Assembly (NCBI GenBank): GCA_023418095.1
Contig: JAEZDL010000175.1
Coordinates: 1 to 25,048 of the forward strand
From: Bacteroidota bacterium
GTDB taxonomy: Bacteria > Bacteroidota > Bacteroidia > Flavobacteriales_F > PHOS-HE28
Direction of reading: 5' to 3'
Length of the DNA: 25,048 nt
Shown: piece by piece, positions 1 through 6,702 of the stretch
Numbering within the stretch: the first letter of the stretch is position 1
Layout of the letters: every line of letters starts with the position of its first letter
Program-made: the position numbers and the translations under genes
Notes under the pieces: generated by a model
What the model was told of the DNA's origin: nothing
The model's input: the letters and a program-made list of their open reading frames with translations, nothing else
Databases searched by the model: none

Positions 1-75
1 GATGTGCCCTACCTGCCGAACATGGCGAAGAGCCAGTTCCATTTTACGATCGGCATAGATCTTGGCGAGCTGTGA
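1..75 (+). CDS. bamA: C-terminal end of BamA-like outer membrane protein (partial)
   Basis: Only the last 24 codons lie in the window, ending at a TGA at 73-75. The tail reads as a terminal beta strand with alternating hydrophobic and aromatic residues (QFHFTIGIDLGEL), as expected for the closing strand of an Omp85/BamA barrel. The main support is context: in Bacteroidota, bamA is commonly followed directly by one or two ompH/skp genes, which is what comes next here. BamA would insert beta-barrel proteins into the outer membrane. The tail alone could belong to another barrel protein, so the name rests largely on synteny. Confidence 0.55.
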   Translation, partial: DVPYLPNMAKSQFHFTIGIDLGEL

Positions 76-110
76 TCCGGATCGCCTATTTTCGACCACG
101 CCACCGAACG

Positions 111-809
111 ATGAAAACCACGATCCACCTCATCCTTGCCCTTACTGGTGCGCTTTTCCTGATGCAGGAGACTTCTGCCCAAAGGATCGCGTTCGTGAAC
201 ACCAAGTACATCCTGGACCAGATGCCCGAGTACGCCACGGCGCAGAAGGAGCTCGATCGGTTCAGTCAGCAGTGGCAGGAGGAGATCGATGAGCGTCACC
301 AGCAGATCAAGCGCATGCGCGAGGCCTACAATGCCGAAGCGATCCTGCTTACCGAAGAGATGAAGCGATCACGTGTGGAGGACATGGAAAAGCGTGAGCG
401 CGAAGCACGGGATCTCCAGAAGCAGCGATTCGGACCGAACGGCGACCTGTTCAAGAAACGCCAGGAGTTGATCCAGCCGATCCAGGATCGCGTGTACACC
501 GCGGTGAAGGAAGTCGCCGGAACCAGCTATGTCGCCGTATTCGATCTTGGCAGCGCGAGCAACAACCTGCTCTTCGCGAGCGAGAAGTACGACAAGAGCG
601 ACAGCGTTCTGCGGAAGTTGGGGATCAGGCCCGGTAAGGGCGGATCGGAAGGAGGCGGATCCGATGGTGAGGAACCGGAGGATCGGAAGGACGAGGACAT
701 TGACCGGATGCGAGAAGGCGATCCCGACCAAAGACCACAGACGGGCGAGCGCAACCTTCAACAAGGAACACGGCCGGGAGGCGCCGGACAAGAAGTAAAA
801 CCACGATGA
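111..809 (+). CDS. OmpH/Skp family periplasmic chaperone, with acidic disordered tail
   Basis: This predicted periplasmic chaperone of 232 residues should escort unfolded outer membrane proteins to the BAM complex. The ATG at 111 is chosen because it starts a clean signal peptide (MKTTIHLILALTGALFL..., cleavage near residue 24 after TSAQ); an in-frame GTG at 72 would add 13 polar residues ahead of it. The mature protein begins with the typical RIAFVNTKYILDQMPEY segment, followed by a long charged helix with coiled-coil character (about residues 40-115) and a short beta-rich return segment near SYVAVFDLGS. Unlike the compact second copy next door, it has a roughly 55-residue C-terminal extension rich in G, D, E, R and Q with no hydrophobic core, probably disordered. 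Its stop overlaps the next start (ATGA), so the two are likely translationally coupled. The family call is firm; the role of the tail is unknown. Confidence 0.88.
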   Translation: MKTTIHLILALTGALFLMQETSAQRIAFVNTKYILDQMPEYATAQKELDRFSQQWQEEIDERHQQIKRMREAYNAEAILLTEEMKRSRVEDMEKREREARDLQKQRFGPNGDLFKKRQELIQPIQDRVYTAVKEVAGTSYVAVFDLGSASNNLLFASEKYDKSDSVLRKLGIRPGKGGSEGGGSDGEEPEDRKDEDIDRMREGDPDQRPQTGERNLQQGTRPGGAGQEVKPR

Positions 810-1324
810 ACAGAGCAATGATGAAGCACTTTCTTTTCGTACTTGGGTTGATGTTGAGCGCCGCGCCGATGTTCGCGCAAAGCGCACCGAAGCTTGGCCA
901 CATCGATCGGCAGGCATTGATGCTGATGCTGCCCGAACGCAAGGATGCGGAGACCAAGATGCAGGCATTCGCCAAGAAGCTCGATGACCAGCTGAAGGCG
1001 ATGGGTGCGGAGTATGAAGCGAAAGTGAGCGAGGCCCAGGCGAGCGCGAATTCCATGACGGAGACCGAGCGGCAGATGGCCGTGCGTGAGATCGGTGAAC
1101 TGGAACAGCGGATCACCGCCGCGCAACAGAAAGCCCAGGAAGATCTCGCACGGCAGGAGGAGGAACTGCTGAAGCCGATGGTGGAACGCACCAACAAGGC
1201 GATCAAGGATGTGGCCGATGCGAACGGATTCACCTACATCTTCGATACCAGCACCGGTTTCGTTCTCTATTACGACAAAGGCGAGGACGTGCTCCCGTTG
1301 GTGAAGACCCAGCTCGGTATCTGA
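806..1324 (+). CDS. OmpH/Skp family periplasmic chaperone, second copy
   Basis: A 172-residue protein of usual OmpH/Skp length. It has a signal peptide (residues about 1-25, ending MFAQ), the opening KLGHIDRQALMLMLPERKDAE, a long charged helical region rich in K, E, Q and A (about 45-130) that should form the tentacle-like coiled coil, and the family's closing strand segment (GFTYIFDTSTGFVLYYDKGEDVLPLV). It likely trimerises in the periplasm and binds outer membrane protein precursors. It starts inside the stop of the preceding ompH gene and ends five bases before the murI start, so the three genes appear to be one transcript. An alternative start at the ATG in MMKHFLF (residue 5) would also leave a good signal peptide. 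Confidence 0.9.
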   Translation: MNRAMMKHFLFVLGLMLSAAPMFAQSAPKLGHIDRQALMLMLPERKDAETKMQAFAKKLDDQLKAMGAEYEAKVSEAQASANSMTETERQMAVREIGELEQRITAAQQKAQEDLARQEEELLKPMVERTNKAIKDVADANGFTYIFDTSTGFVLYYDKGEDVLPLVKTQLGI

Positions 1325-1329
1325 TACGC

Positions 1330-2181
1330 GTGTCGCAGAACGATCGCGTTGATCTGTTTCGCGAAGGCCCGATCGGCATTTTCGATTCCGGGATCGGAGG
1401 ACTTACCGTTACTGCCCAGATCCATCAGGCGCTCCCCAAAGAGCGCCTGATCTATTTCGCGGACAGTGCACACCTTCCCTATGGCCAGCGATCGCTGGAT
1501 GTGGTGCGCGGTTTCAGTTTCGCGATAACGCGCGCATTGCTCGAAGCCGGTTGCAAGATGATCGTGATCGCCTGCAACACCGCTTCTGCTGCCGCTTTAC
1601 GAGCGCTTCGCGAAGCTTTTCCAGAAGTGCCTTTCGTGGGCATGGAACCTGCGGTGAAACCAGCTGCGGAATCATCACGATCACGTGTGGTCGGGGTGAT
1701 CGCCACACCGGCCACGTTCCAGAGCGAAGTCTATGCTTCAGTGGTGGAACGGTTCGCTGCGGATGTCACGGTACTGCATCAACCCTGTCCGGGATTGGTC
1801 GGCCAGATCGAAGCCGGTGAACTGGATACACTGCGCACCGAAGAGATGCTACGTGCGTGGATCGAACCGATGCTTGAAAAAGGGATCGATTCGCTCGTGC
1901 TTGGATGCACACATTATCCACTTGTTCGTCCATTGATCGAACGGATCGTTGGTGGGAATGTTCGCGTGATCGATCCCGCACCGGCGATCGCAAGACAGGT
2001 GGAACGCCTTCTCGATCGCGATGGACTTCGATTCCGATCAGAAAAAGATGGAACGCTGATCTGCTACACGAGCGGACCGCTTCAACCGTTCGAACAAATG
2101 CTCGAACGGCTGAGACTCGTAGAGGCGACCGGCATCCGGCACGCTTCCTGGCTTCCCGATGGAACGATCAGCCTTCCTTGA
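1330..2181 (+). CDS. murI: Glutamate racemase
   Basis: Converts L-glutamate to D-glutamate for peptidoglycan synthesis in the cytoplasm. The 283-residue product has all the family signatures: IGIFDSGIGGLTV with the catalytic-site Asp19 and Ser20, the first catalytic cysteine in VIACNTASA (Cys82), and the second in LGCTHYPL (Cys193, His195). Length is normal for the family. The start is a GTG, five bases after the stop of the second ompH gene; no closer ATG keeps the conserved N-terminus, so the GTG is preferred. Its 3' end overlaps by 14 bases with the convergent gamma-carbonic-anhydrase gene. The bamA-ompH-ompH-murI order is typical of Bacteroidota. Confidence 0.96.
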   Translation: MSQNDRVDLFREGPIGIFDSGIGGLTVTAQIHQALPKERLIYFADSAHLPYGQRSLDVVRGFSFAITRALLEAGCKMIVIACNTASAAALRALREAFPEVPFVGMEPAVKPAAESSRSRVVGVIATPATFQSEVYASVVERFAADVTVLHQPCPGLVGQIEAGELDTLRTEEMLRAWIEPMLEKGIDSLVLGCTHYPLVRPLIERIVGGNVRVIDPAPAIARQVERLLDRDGLRFRSEKDGTLICYTSGPLQPFEQMLERLRLVEATGIRHASWLPDGTISLP

Positions 2182-2686
2182 ACCAGCTTGCGTATTTGAG
2201 GTAATTCCGCGCGATCCGCTCGATCTCGTTCCTTGAAAGATCGGCACCTACTTCACGAACGCGTTTCGCCGGAACGCCGGCCATCAAACTACCCGGCTCC
2301 ACGATCGTATTCTGAAGCACCACCGCTCCTGCCGCTATCACACTTCCCTCTCCTATCACCGCACGGTCCATCACAATGGATCCCATGCCGACCAGCACAT
2401 TGTCGTAGATCGTGCAGCCGTGCACGATCGCATTATGGCCGATGCTCACATCGTTCCCGATCGTAAGTGCAGCGCGTTCGAATGTGCAATGCAATACTGC
2501 ACCATCCTGTATGTTCACGCGATCGCCGATGCGGATGCTGTTCACATCGCCGCGTACCACCGCGTTGTACCACACGCTGCAGTTCTCCCCCATCACCACA
2601 TCGCCGATCACCACCGCTGTTTCGGCCAGGAAATGATCACCTGCGAAACGGGGCGTGAAACCTCTTACAGATCGGATCAGCGCCAT
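2168..2686 (-). CDS. Gamma-carbonic-anhydrase-like hexapeptide-repeat protein
   Basis: A 172-residue left-handed beta-helix protein, the usual size of the YrdA/PaaY/gamma-CA group. The hexapeptide region spans about residues 23-145. Family motifs are clear: VWYNAVVRGD (38-47), RIGDRVNIQDGAVLH (52-66) and GHNAIVHGC (83-91). The three histidines expected to bind Zn or Fe at the trimer interface are present at 66, 84 and 89. Many relatives have no proven carbonic anhydrase activity, so the exact reaction is uncertain. Its start lies directly after the stop of the HMA-domain gene with no gap, which puts it at the end of the metal-linked operon. This may be simple co-transcription, or it may reflect a need for metal. 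Confidence 0.88.
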   Translation of the reverse strand: MALIRSVRGFTPRFAGDHFLAETAVVIGDVVMGENCSVWYNAVVRGDVNSIRIGDRVNIQDGAVLHCTFERAALTIGNDVSIGHNAIVHGCTIYDNVLVGMGSIVMDRAVIGEGSVIAAGAVVLQNTIVEPGSLMAGVPAKRVREVGADLSRNEIERIARNYLKYASWFKEG

Positions 2687-3055
2687 CTATTGCGCGTGTT
2701 TTTCGGCCGGTTTCGTACCGCAACCTTCCTTCTGGCAGCAATCGGGCAGATCGCGATAGGCTTTTTCGTCGCCGGGCATGTCGTCGGCGTAATAACCCAG
2801 TTTGGTCAGCGCCGTGCGAATTTTATCAGGCGAGGTCTTACGTGGATCGTAATCCACCTTCACCTCACTTGTGGCGAGATCCAGATCAACGGCCTTCACT
2901 CCTTTTTCATAGATCAGGTTGCTTTCGATAGTTTCCTCGCACATGTCGCACACGGCACTTGTGCGGATCACGAGCGAATCGAGCTTGTTGTTCTGCGCCT
3001 GTACGCTCATCGCGAGCGAAAGCATCAGGCTAATTGCCAGGAACGTGTTCTTCAT
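2687..3055 (-). CDS. Secreted heavy-metal-associated (HMA/MerP-like) domain protein
   Basis: A 122-residue predicted periplasmic metal-binding protein. A signal peptide covers residues 1-20 (ending SVQA). A single HMA fold follows: strand SLVIRTSAVCDMCEETI with the metal-binding CxxC (Cys36, Cys39), then GVKAVDLDLATSEVKVDYDP and a helix KIRTALTKLGY, which is the standard ferredoxin-like pattern. A short C-terminal tail adds three more cysteines (106, 107, 112) and a terminal histidine, possibly a second thiol site. The start overlaps the end of the TonB receptor gene by 26 bases, so the two are translationally linked. HMA proteins of this type usually handle copper or similar soft metals; the metal here is inferred, not shown. 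Confidence 0.85.
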   Translation of the reverse strand: MKNTFLAISLMLSLAMSVQAQNNKLDSLVIRTSAVCDMCEETIESNLIYEKGVKAVDLDLATSEVKVDYDPRKTSPDKIRTALTKLGYYADDMPGDEKAYRDLPDCCQKEGCGTKPAEKHAQ

Positions 3056-5282
3056 TGGGTGTTGTGATCTCTTTTCGTGAAATGTTGAATCGCAGGCCTG
3101 CGTATGCCATCGCCATGCGTGTAGGTCCCCAGATCAACGATGCGTCAAAATTGGGGCCGAACGGATCATCCGGCGCGATGATCTGCTGTTGTTGCAAGGT
3201 ACTTGTGAGGTTCTCTCCGCCAACATAGAATTCCCAGGGACCGCTGATGTGGGTGACCTGTGCATGCAGTGTGGCGTATGCAGGCGATCTTTCCGGCATG
3301 CTGTAACGCGGATCATCCGATGTGTCAGGGATCCTTCCTTCGCCAAAAAGATTCAGGCTGATATCAAAGCGCCAGCGTTCTTTCCGATCCTCGTAAGCAA
3401 GGTCGATAAGTCCGCGATGCGCCGGAGTGAACGGACGCTCACGCAGTACGCCATCGTATGTCGTACGCACATCATAAAAACGGTAGCTGGTCTTCAACCG
3501 AAGAACACGCGACAATTCCACCTGCAGATCTGCGAGCGCACTGTTGGCGAAGGAAGCACCGTTCAGCATGTAGATCGCAAGTTGCTGCGGATCGCGATCG
3601 AGATCGCTCACCACCTGATCGGTGAACGTGGTACGATATCCATCGATGGTGAAGGCCCACTTCCGATCGAGCCATTTGAATTTATGGAGCAGCGAAGCGC
3701 CGACGTTCCATGCCTGTTCCATGCCGATCGGGCCTTCAACGATGATCTCGCGCGAACTGGCAAGAACGCTGGCGTTCTCCACCAACGGAAGTGCTGTTCG
3801 GAACGCGTGTCCGGCCGAAACGCGGATGGTCGTAAGCGCACCGGGATCGTACTTGAAATGCAGGCGCGGGCCCGCCGCTGTTCCATACAGATCATTGTGA
3901 TCGACACGCACACCGGCGACCATGGTGAACTTCCCGCGGTGACGTGTGTATTCCGCGAAAGCACCGGGCATCCTTTCGATCCGATCGAACGTGCTGTCGC
4001 GGAACGCTTCCTCGTACGAATCATACTGGAAGCTCAATCCGGCCTTCAGCTGATCGGTGCCTGTGCCGAGCAATTGCTGGTACACAACGTTACCATAAAA
4101 GCTTTCCTGCAACCCGGCATAATTGCGCCGGCCGTATGAAGACGACACTTCATGTCGTCGTGCGCCGAACAGAAAACCAATGCTCTTCGTTTGATCGTTC
4201 CTGAAGATCACTCCATGCCTTCCCACCAGATCGAACATGCGGTTCTGGATGTCGATCCGATACAGTGGATCGCCAATATCCGACTGGGCGGGATCGATAG
4301 TCATCTGTCCGCCTTCGCGCATATCGTCGGCGAAGCGAAGGGAGATTTGTGAATTCGTTCGTTCCGTGCGGCGCATCCAGCGATCCATGATGTTGATCCG
4401 TTTCGTGAGCGGATCGTCCAGGAAACCATCGCGGTTCTGATCCATCTGTTGCTGGAACAGGTTCCCGTGCACCATGAGGATATTATTGCTGTGCGCCCCG
4501 GTTCGCTGCGCCGTGTGCACGTTCAATTCGGTGCGGCCCTGGCTGTTGCCATAAAGGTTCACGAACAGCGGACCTTCGGCCCCGGGATCGAGCAGGCACA
4601 GGTCTATCTGGCCGGTCATCGCATTCGGGCCGTTCACCGCAGTACCGATCCCTTTGCTCAGGTTGATGTCGTTGATCCATGTGCCTGGGATGAGCGTGAG
4701 GCCTGATGAAGTTGACAGACCACGGATGAACGGAACGTTCTCCACGCTCATCTGCGCGTACTTGCCATCGAGCCCAAGCATGCGGATGGTCTTGGTGCCT
4801 GAGACGGCATCGCTGAAACTGACGTCCACGGTGGCGTTCGTCTCGAAGCTTTCGCTCAGATCGCAACATGCTGCGCGCTTGAGCTCCTTCTGATTCAAGA
4901 TCTCCGTGTTCTGCAGCGCGCGTGTATCCATGATGGTACCGCTCTGGCGTTCCACCACATCCACCGCACGCAATTCGATCGAGGAGCCCAGCTTGAACTC
5001 GATCGGCCGCCCGGGCATGGCGGCCAACGTGATCGTGTCGCTGCTGAAGCCGACGTATGATGCGATCAATGCGGCAGGCCATCGCTCTGGTGCATTGATG
5101 CTGAAATTCCCTTCGTCATCGGTGGAAGTGCCGATGGTGGTACCGGTCCAGAACACATTGGCCGCGGGAAGTGGCTGCGCTCCTTCAGGCATCTGGCCGA
5201 TGACCTTTCCTTTAATACTCTCCTGCGCGAAACCACTTGCAGCAAGCAAGAGCGCGAGAGAAGCGATCCCTTTTCTGAACAT
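3030..5282 (-). CDS. TonB-dependent receptor, probable metal or metallophore uptake
   Basis: A 750-residue outer membrane receptor. The ATG at 5282 is chosen because it begins a good signal peptide (MFRKGIASLALLLAASGFAQ); an open frame upstream adds 23 unlikely residues. The order is signal peptide, a carboxypeptidase-regulatory-like beta-sandwich (about 22-95: SIKGKVIGQMPEG..., DDEGNFSINAP), a plug domain (about 125-235, with TIRMLGLDGKYAQMSVENVP and INDINLSKGIGTAVNG), then the TonB-dependent barrel to the end, including the usual DHNDLYGTAAGPRLHFKY and SAGHAFRTALPL segments. Neighbours are an HMA protein downstream and a small cysteine-rich HYC_CC_PP-like protein upstream, a set often seen around predicted copper or heavy-metal receptors in Bacteroidota. 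The plug carries an unusual CysCys pair. The substrate is inferred from context only. Confidence 0.9.
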   Translation of the reverse strand: MFRKGIASLALLLAASGFAQESIKGKVIGQMPEGAQPLPAANVFWTGTTIGTSTDDEGNFSINAPERWPAALIASYVGFSSDTITLAAMPGRPIEFKLGSSIELRAVDVVERQSGTIMDTRALQNTEILNQKELKRAACCDLSESFETNATVDVSFSDAVSGTKTIRMLGLDGKYAQMSVENVPFIRGLSTSSGLTLIPGTWINDINLSKGIGTAVNGPNAMTGQIDLCLLDPGAEGPLFVNLYGNSQGRTELNVHTAQRTGAHSNNILMVHGNLFQQQMDQNRDGFLDDPLTKRINIMDRWMRRTERTNSQISLRFADDMREGGQMTIDPAQSDIGDPLYRIDIQNRMFDLVGRHGVIFRNDQTKSIGFLFGARRHEVSSSYGRRNYAGLQESFYGNVVYQQLLGTGTDQLKAGLSFQYDSYEEAFRDSTFDRIERMPGAFAEYTRHRGKFTMVAGVRVDHNDLYGTAAGPRLHFKYDPGALTTIRVSAGHAFRTALPLVENASVLASSREIIVEGPIGMEQAWNVGASLLHKFKWLDRKWAFTIDGYRTTFTDQVVSDLDRDPQQLAIYMLNGASFANSALADLQVELSRVLRLKTSYRFYDVRTTYDGVLRERPFTPAHRGLIDLAYEDRKERWRFDISLNLFGEGRIPDTSDDPRYSMPERSPAYATLHAQVTHISGPWEFYVGGENLTSTLQQQQIIAPDDPFGPNFDASLIWGPTRMAMAYAGLRFNISRKEITTPNEEHVPGN

Positions 5283-5371
5283 TCCTTGATCCTTGTTTGA
5301 AGTTGAACGAACAACTACGACAACAGCTGGCGTAATGCCAACACACCACATGGCGTGGTGCAGGATCGCTC

Positions 5372-5770
5372 CTAGATGCGAAGGGAACCGGTACGCGCGG
5401 AACGTTCACTAAAATCCACCGGCGGAGGGCGGCTCTGCAGCCATGCGATCGGCGCAGGATCGGGAGTGGTGAACGTGATGAATGGCGCGGAACCAAGCGC
5501 GAGGAAAACGCCGAGCAGATCCAGATCGGCTTGCGGGAGGAACGAACTTTCAATCTGTTCGGTCTGCCCGATATCGCAGCATTGCGGGCCGATCACAGCA
5601 CCCTCGTGCTCTTCATGCGGACAACAATCCTCGGCAAGCCCGATCGTAAGCTCGGTATGCCCACCGATAAGACACGTCATGCGCGTGACCATGGCGCCGC
5701 TGGTGGCGAACAAAAGCAACGCAACGACCAAGTGGACCGTCCAGCGATGCTTATGTAGGAACCTGCGCAT
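5372..5770 (-). CDS. HYC_CC_PP-like small cysteine-rich membrane or secreted protein
   Basis: A 132-residue protein of unknown function. The ATG at 5770 is preferred over an in-frame GTG at 5779 because that GTG lies inside the predicted -7 promoter box. It has an N-terminal hydrophobic segment (about residues 10-30: WTVHLVVALLLFATSGAMV), then TRMTCLIGGH, two CysCys motifs (EDCCPHEEH and PQCCDI), a second hydrophobic stretch (LLGVFLALGSAPFITF) and a proline-rich end (RPPP). This matches what I remember of the Bacteroidota HYC_CC_PP family, except that the HYC position reads TCLIGGH. The Cys and His clusters suggest metal binding in the periplasm. It heads the operon with the TonB receptor (89-base gap) and HMA genes. 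Confidence 0.68.
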   Translation of the reverse strand: MRRFLHKHRWTVHLVVALLLFATSGAMVTRMTCLIGGHTELTIGLAEDCCPHEEHEGAVIGPQCCDIGQTEQIESSFLPQADLDLLGVFLALGSAPFITFTTPDPAPIAWLQSRPPPVDFSERSARTGSLRI

Positions 5771-5778
5771 GAGCGCCA

Positions 5779-5786
5779 CAAAAGTA
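5779..5786 (-). promoter_or_regulatory. Bacteroidota -7 box (TACTTTTG) before the metal operon
   Basis: On the minus strand this reads TACTTTTG, a full match to the TAnnTTTG -7 element. It ends eight bases before the ATG at 5770, so the mRNA would have almost no leader. I found no clear TTG at the -33 position, so support comes from one box and its place. Confidence 0.5.
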
Positions 5787-5849
5787 CGGGATATGATCTT
5801 ATAACGACACTTAAGATACTGTTAACGCGGCTATTTCGGAGATGCATCT

Positions 5850-5953
5850 TGCGAAAGGGATAGAAGTGGAAACCCCACAGACCGCCTGTAAAGGCGGACG
5901 AGGAGTTGCAACGCATAGCCCGGTGACGGCCGCTTTTGGGCCGGCATTCGCCC
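5850..5953 (+). ncRNA. Structured intergenic repeat, copy A (possible RNA element)
   Basis: This 104-base element shares a long scattered identity with 24638-24727: both begin TGCGAAAGGGATAG, contain GAGGA.TTGCA and ATAGCCCGGTGACG, and end GGCATTCGCCC. The ends pair (GCGAA at 5851-5855 with TTCGC at 5947-5951). A 3' hairpin pairs CGGCC with GGCCG around a GCTTTTG loop (about 5926-5942), and a middle hairpin pairs CCGCC with GGCGG (5882-5897). In copy B the 3' hairpin has different but still paired bases, which suggests selection on structure. It may be a known Bacteroidota RNA family (Flavo-1 is one candidate to test) or a REP-like dispersed repeat. The strand is a guess. Confidence 0.55.
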
Positions 5954-5975
5954 TCCCCTTTCCGATCGATGTCCG

Positions 5976-5983
5976 TACCTTTG
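5976..5983 (+). promoter_or_regulatory. Bacteroidota -7 box (TACCTTTG) just before nfu
   Basis: TACCTTTG fits the TAnnTTTG -7 consensus exactly and sits only four bases before the ATG at 5988, implying a leaderless or nearly leaderless mRNA. No TTG is found 17-23 bases upstream. Confidence 0.5.
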
Positions 5984-5987
5984 CGGC

Positions 5988-6602
5988 ATGCTGGAGACGT
6001 TGAAAAGGCCGCCTGTTTCCGTTTATGCGGAGAGCACGCCGAACCCGGGCACGATGCGGTTCGTTAGCAGCCGGATGCTGTTGCTGGAGGACAGGTTACT
6101 CGAATTCCGATCGCCCGGAGAGACCGAAGGTGTTTCGCCGCTTGCCGAGAAGATCTTCAACCTGCCGTTCGTGACCGGCGTTTTCATTTCGAGCAATTTC
6201 ATCACGGTTACGAAGAACGATGTGGTGACGTGGGACCTGGTGCAACTGGAGTTGCGCGAATACATCCAGGAATTCCTGAACGAGGATGGGCGCGTGGTGT
6301 ACGCTGATGCACCAGCGCAGGCGCTTGCCGATGCGAACGAGCGCGCGAGCACACATGCGGAAGCAAAGTCTGAGGACGACAAGAAGATCATACAGATCCT
6401 GGAGGAATACATCCGTCCGGCCGTTGAAGGTGATGGCGGACACATCGCTTTCCGATCGTTCAATGAAGGTGTGGTGACCGTGACGTTGCGTGGCGCGTGC
6501 AGCGGTTGCCCGAGCAGCATGATCACGCTGAAGCAGGGGATCGAGAACCTGCTGAAACACGAAGTACCCGGTGTGAAAGAGGTGATCGCCGAGGAACTGT
6601 AA
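5988..6602 (+). CDS. Nfu-type iron-sulfur cluster scaffold/carrier
   Basis: A 204-residue cytoplasmic protein that should carry and deliver Fe-S clusters to target enzymes. It has two domains: an Nfu N-terminal domain (about residues 10-100, with the typical ESTPNPGTMRFV at 15-26 and FNLPFVTGVFISSNFITVTK), and a NifU C-terminal domain (about 130-204) starting IIQILEEYIRPAVEGDGGHI and holding the cluster-binding CxxC in ACSGCPSS (Cys171, Cys174). A charged, alanine-rich linker (about 105-130) joins them. The layout and length match bacterial and mitochondrial Nfu1 proteins. It is transcribed alone: its own -7 box lies upstream and a rho-independent terminator follows. Confidence 0.93.
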   Translation: MLETLKRPPVSVYAESTPNPGTMRFVSSRMLLLEDRLLEFRSPGETEGVSPLAEKIFNLPFVTGVFISSNFITVTKNDVVTWDLVQLELREYIQEFLNEDGRVVYADAPAQALADANERASTHAEAKSEDDKKIIQILEEYIRPAVEGDGGHIAFRSFNEGVVTVTLRGACSGCPSSMITLKQGIENLLKHEVPGVKEVIAEEL

Positions 6603-6624
6603 CATTATCCGAAGTGAACGAAAG

Positions 6625-6647
6625 AGCCGCAGAAATGCGGCTTTTTT
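6625..6647 (+). terminator. Rho-independent terminator after nfu
   Basis: A seven-base-pair stem (AGCCGCA with TGCGGCT) around a GAAA tetraloop is followed at once by a run of six T. It sits 22 bases after the nfu stop. Confidence 0.9.
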
Positions 6648-6702
6648 CATTTCCGCTTATGCGATCCGGCGATGTGATGCATCCCATTGGAAACGATCCA
6701 TC

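Noticed and set aside
72..110. A GTG start for the first ompH gene, overlapping the bamA stop
   Set aside because: It would put 13 polar residues ahead of a complete signal peptide that starts with the ATG at 111.
3189..4139. A 316-residue open frame antisense to the TonB receptor
   Set aside because: It runs opposite a clear TonB-dependent barrel and shows no domain pattern of its own.
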